Shown: positions 4,070-5,374 of the stretch, one piece after another
Layout: each line of letters starts with the position of its first letter
How positions within the stretch are numbered: the first letter of the stretch is position 1
From: Acidobacteriota bacterium
GTDB lineage: Bacteria; Acidobacteriota; Blastocatellia; RBC074
DNA: 5,374 nt
Direction: 5' to 3'
Assembly (NCBI GenBank): GCA_013140935.1
Contig: JABFSD010000958.1
Location: forward strand, 1 to 5,374
The notes under the pieces: generated by a model
Database searches by the model: none
What the model saw: the letters and a program-made list of their open reading frames with translations, nothing else
Told to the model about the DNA's origin: nothing
Translations under genes and position numbers: made by a program

Positions 4070-5374
4070 TCAGTAGTTAAACACAAAATCGAGCTTGTTC
4101 AACAATCCCCAATGCAAATCTTCCGCGCCTTCCTTGCGATCTTTCACCAACCACGACAACGCCAATTCTTTCTCCGCTGCCAACGGATAACGCGATAACG
4201 TAGCCAAGTACAACGCCTCAACCACCTCGTCATTCGTCTTGTTTGATTTCACGAGTTGCTCAACGAAACTGCCCTGCGCCGCTTGCACACGTTTGGTCAC
4301 AAACGGATTGTTCATCAGCATCATCGCTTGCAAGACCGAGCCGCCCGGTTGTCTATCGAACTGCTCGCGGTTGGCTTGTCCGAAGGTTCTTAAAAATCCT
4401 TTCGCTTCGCCGTTTGAGATGTCTTCGGGCGAAGCGGCTTCCGTCCAGAAACGCACGGGCGTGAGCGGTGTGTCGTACGTCCAGTCTTTGCGTTTGTAAT
4501 CTCCGAAGACTTGCGTGGCTTGGCAAATCGCGTCGTGCAATTGTTCGGCGGTCAGTTGCCGCACGTAATGCCGCGCGAAATAAGGCGTGTAGGCTTCTTT
4601 CCATTCGCCGTCAAAACGCGAAGAAAGTTGATAGGCGCTCGAACGCGCTACGGTGCGCATCAGTTGCCGCAAGCTGAATTTGTTCGCCGCGAAATCAGCC
4701 GCCAGCGCGTTGAGCAAATCGTTGTTGGTCGGCTGGCACGTCCACGGTTGAGGCAGTTGCGCTTTCGGGTCTTGTCGCGCCATGTCGAATGAGTCAACCG
4801 GATCAACGATGCCGAGGCCGAAGAACTGCTTCCAAATCAAATTGACCGTAGCGCGTGCGAATTGCGGATGCGTCGTCAGCATTCGCGCAAATTGCGGGCG
4901 CAACGGTTTCGACAAATCCGCTTTTTCACCTGACAAACTAAAGGTCGGGTGAATCGCGCCCGTGCCGTCGCGTTGCAAACGCACCTGACTCCAGCCTTTG
5001 GTGTCGTAACCCGCGCCGTCTTCGGTCACGGTGTAACGGTCTTGATAAGTGACTACGCGGACGCGCGTCTTGCCGAAGAAAGCCGACATCGCCCAAAAGT
5101 CTGCGCGTTTTTTGGGCGTGAGATCGAGACTGACTTTTTCGAGAAAGCCCTTGCCACCGTGGCAGGAGATGCACTGATAGTTGATGCCGAGAAAGATGCG
5201 CGAAGCGTTGACGATGATTTCGTCAGCGGTGTCTTCGTGATTGACGTTGTACATCGTCGTGCCCGTGATGTGCCAGCGCGTCAGAAAGCCGCTCGCCGCC
5301 GCATCGGGCATCCAGTTCGTATTCGGCGCGTTCGCCGTCAGCATCTCGGTGACGAACTTGTCGTAAGGTTTATC
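4070..5374 (-). CDS. DUF1549/DUF1553 domain protein (Planctomycete cytochrome-associated type), C-terminal part
   Basis: The frame is open to the right edge, where it reads DKPYDKFVTEMLTANAPNTN, so the true start lies outside the window; 434 residues are visible. The first ~130 belong to DUF1549 and hold a CxxCH in NYQCISCHGG (C68, C71, H72 of the visible part), a haem c-type attachment motif normally found in this domain. The second part is DUF1553, beginning around RPQFARMLTTHPQFARATVNLIWKQFFG... and ending EDLHWGLLNKLDFVFNY, the normal family C-terminus. Full-length members often have an upstream cytochrome-c-like domain and about 700-1000 residues. They are exported proteins, and their biochemical role is not established. 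A DUF1501 gene usually follows this gene in Planctomycetes and Acidobacteria, but here an ATPase gene does. Confidence 0.9.
   Translation of the reverse strand, partial: DKPYDKFVTEMLTANAPNTNWMPDAAASGFLTRWHITGTTMYNVNHEDTADEIIVNASRIFLGINYQCISCHGGKGFLEKVSLDLTPKKRADFWAMSAFFGKTRVRVVTYQDRYTVTEDGAGYDTKGWSQVRLQRDGTGAIHPTFSLSGEKADLSKPLRPQFARMLTTHPQFARATVNLIWKQFFGLGIVDPVDSFDMARQDPKAQLPQPWTCQPTNNDLLNALAADFAANKFSLRQLMRTVARSSAYQLSSRFDGEWKEAYTPYFARHYVRQLTAEQLHDAICQATQVFGDYKRKDWTYDTPLTPVRFWTEAASPEDISNGEAKGFLRTFGQANREQFDRQPGGSVLQAMMLMNNPFVTKRVQAAQGSFVEQLVKSNKTNDEVVEALYLATLSRYPLAAEKELALSWLVKDRKEGAEDLHWGLLNKLDFVFNY

Noticed and set aside
3710..4198. A 162-codon plus-strand frame across the ATPase/DUF1553 junction
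   Set aside because: It is antisense to two well-supported genes and contains no family motif.

Overview
The window looks like a piece of a chromosome from an environmental bacterium, most likely Acidobacteria (Blastocatellia-like) or a relative in the Planctomycetes/Verrucomicrobia range. The lineage is inferred from a DUF1549/DUF1553 (Planctomycete-type cytochrome-associated) gene at the right edge, moderately GC-rich coding sequence, and VapC and AAA/DUF4276 types that are common in Acidobacteria and Cyanobacteria. No rRNA or other marker gene is present, so the assignment is tentative. Every recognisable gene lies on the minus strand, so transcription runs from the right edge to the left.

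Layout in transcription order, right to left. (1) 5374-4070: the C-terminal part of a DUF1549-DUF1553 protein with a CxxCH motif; its 5' end is outside the window. (2) 4065-2857: an ABC/SMC-like AAA ATPase starting 4 nt after that stop codon. (3) 2860-2237: a DUF4276 protein with TOPRIM-like acidic motifs, coupled to the ATPase by a GTGA overlap. The ATPase-DUF4276 pair resembles two-gene ATPase + TOPRIM anti-phage modules. (4) 2236-2177: a short intergenic region with a plausible promoter and a strong Shine-Dalgarno. (5) 2176-1772 and 1775-1359: a HicB-like antitoxin and a VapC-family PIN toxin with an ATGA overlap. (6) 1335-1102: a truncated copy of the C-terminal third of the DUF4276 gene, so the toxin-antitoxin pair is bracketed by ~211-bp direct repeats about 95% identical.

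The left fifth is genomic debris. A perfect 18-bp inverted repeat with self-palindromic arms lies at 969-1017. At 883-671 is a C-terminal remnant of a CO/xanthine dehydrogenase FAD-binding (CoxM/CutM) subunit. At 415-1 is the N-terminal part of an ISKra4-family transposase running off the window, preceded by a 65-bp interrupted palindrome.

The central module (ATPase, DUF4276, vapBC-like pair, DUF4276 remnant) reads as a small defence/stability island between a housekeeping-type gene and insertion-sequence debris. The most notable points are the direct repeats around the toxin-antitoxin pair, their almost purely synonymous divergence, and an antitoxin with two copies of its presumed toxin-binding tail.
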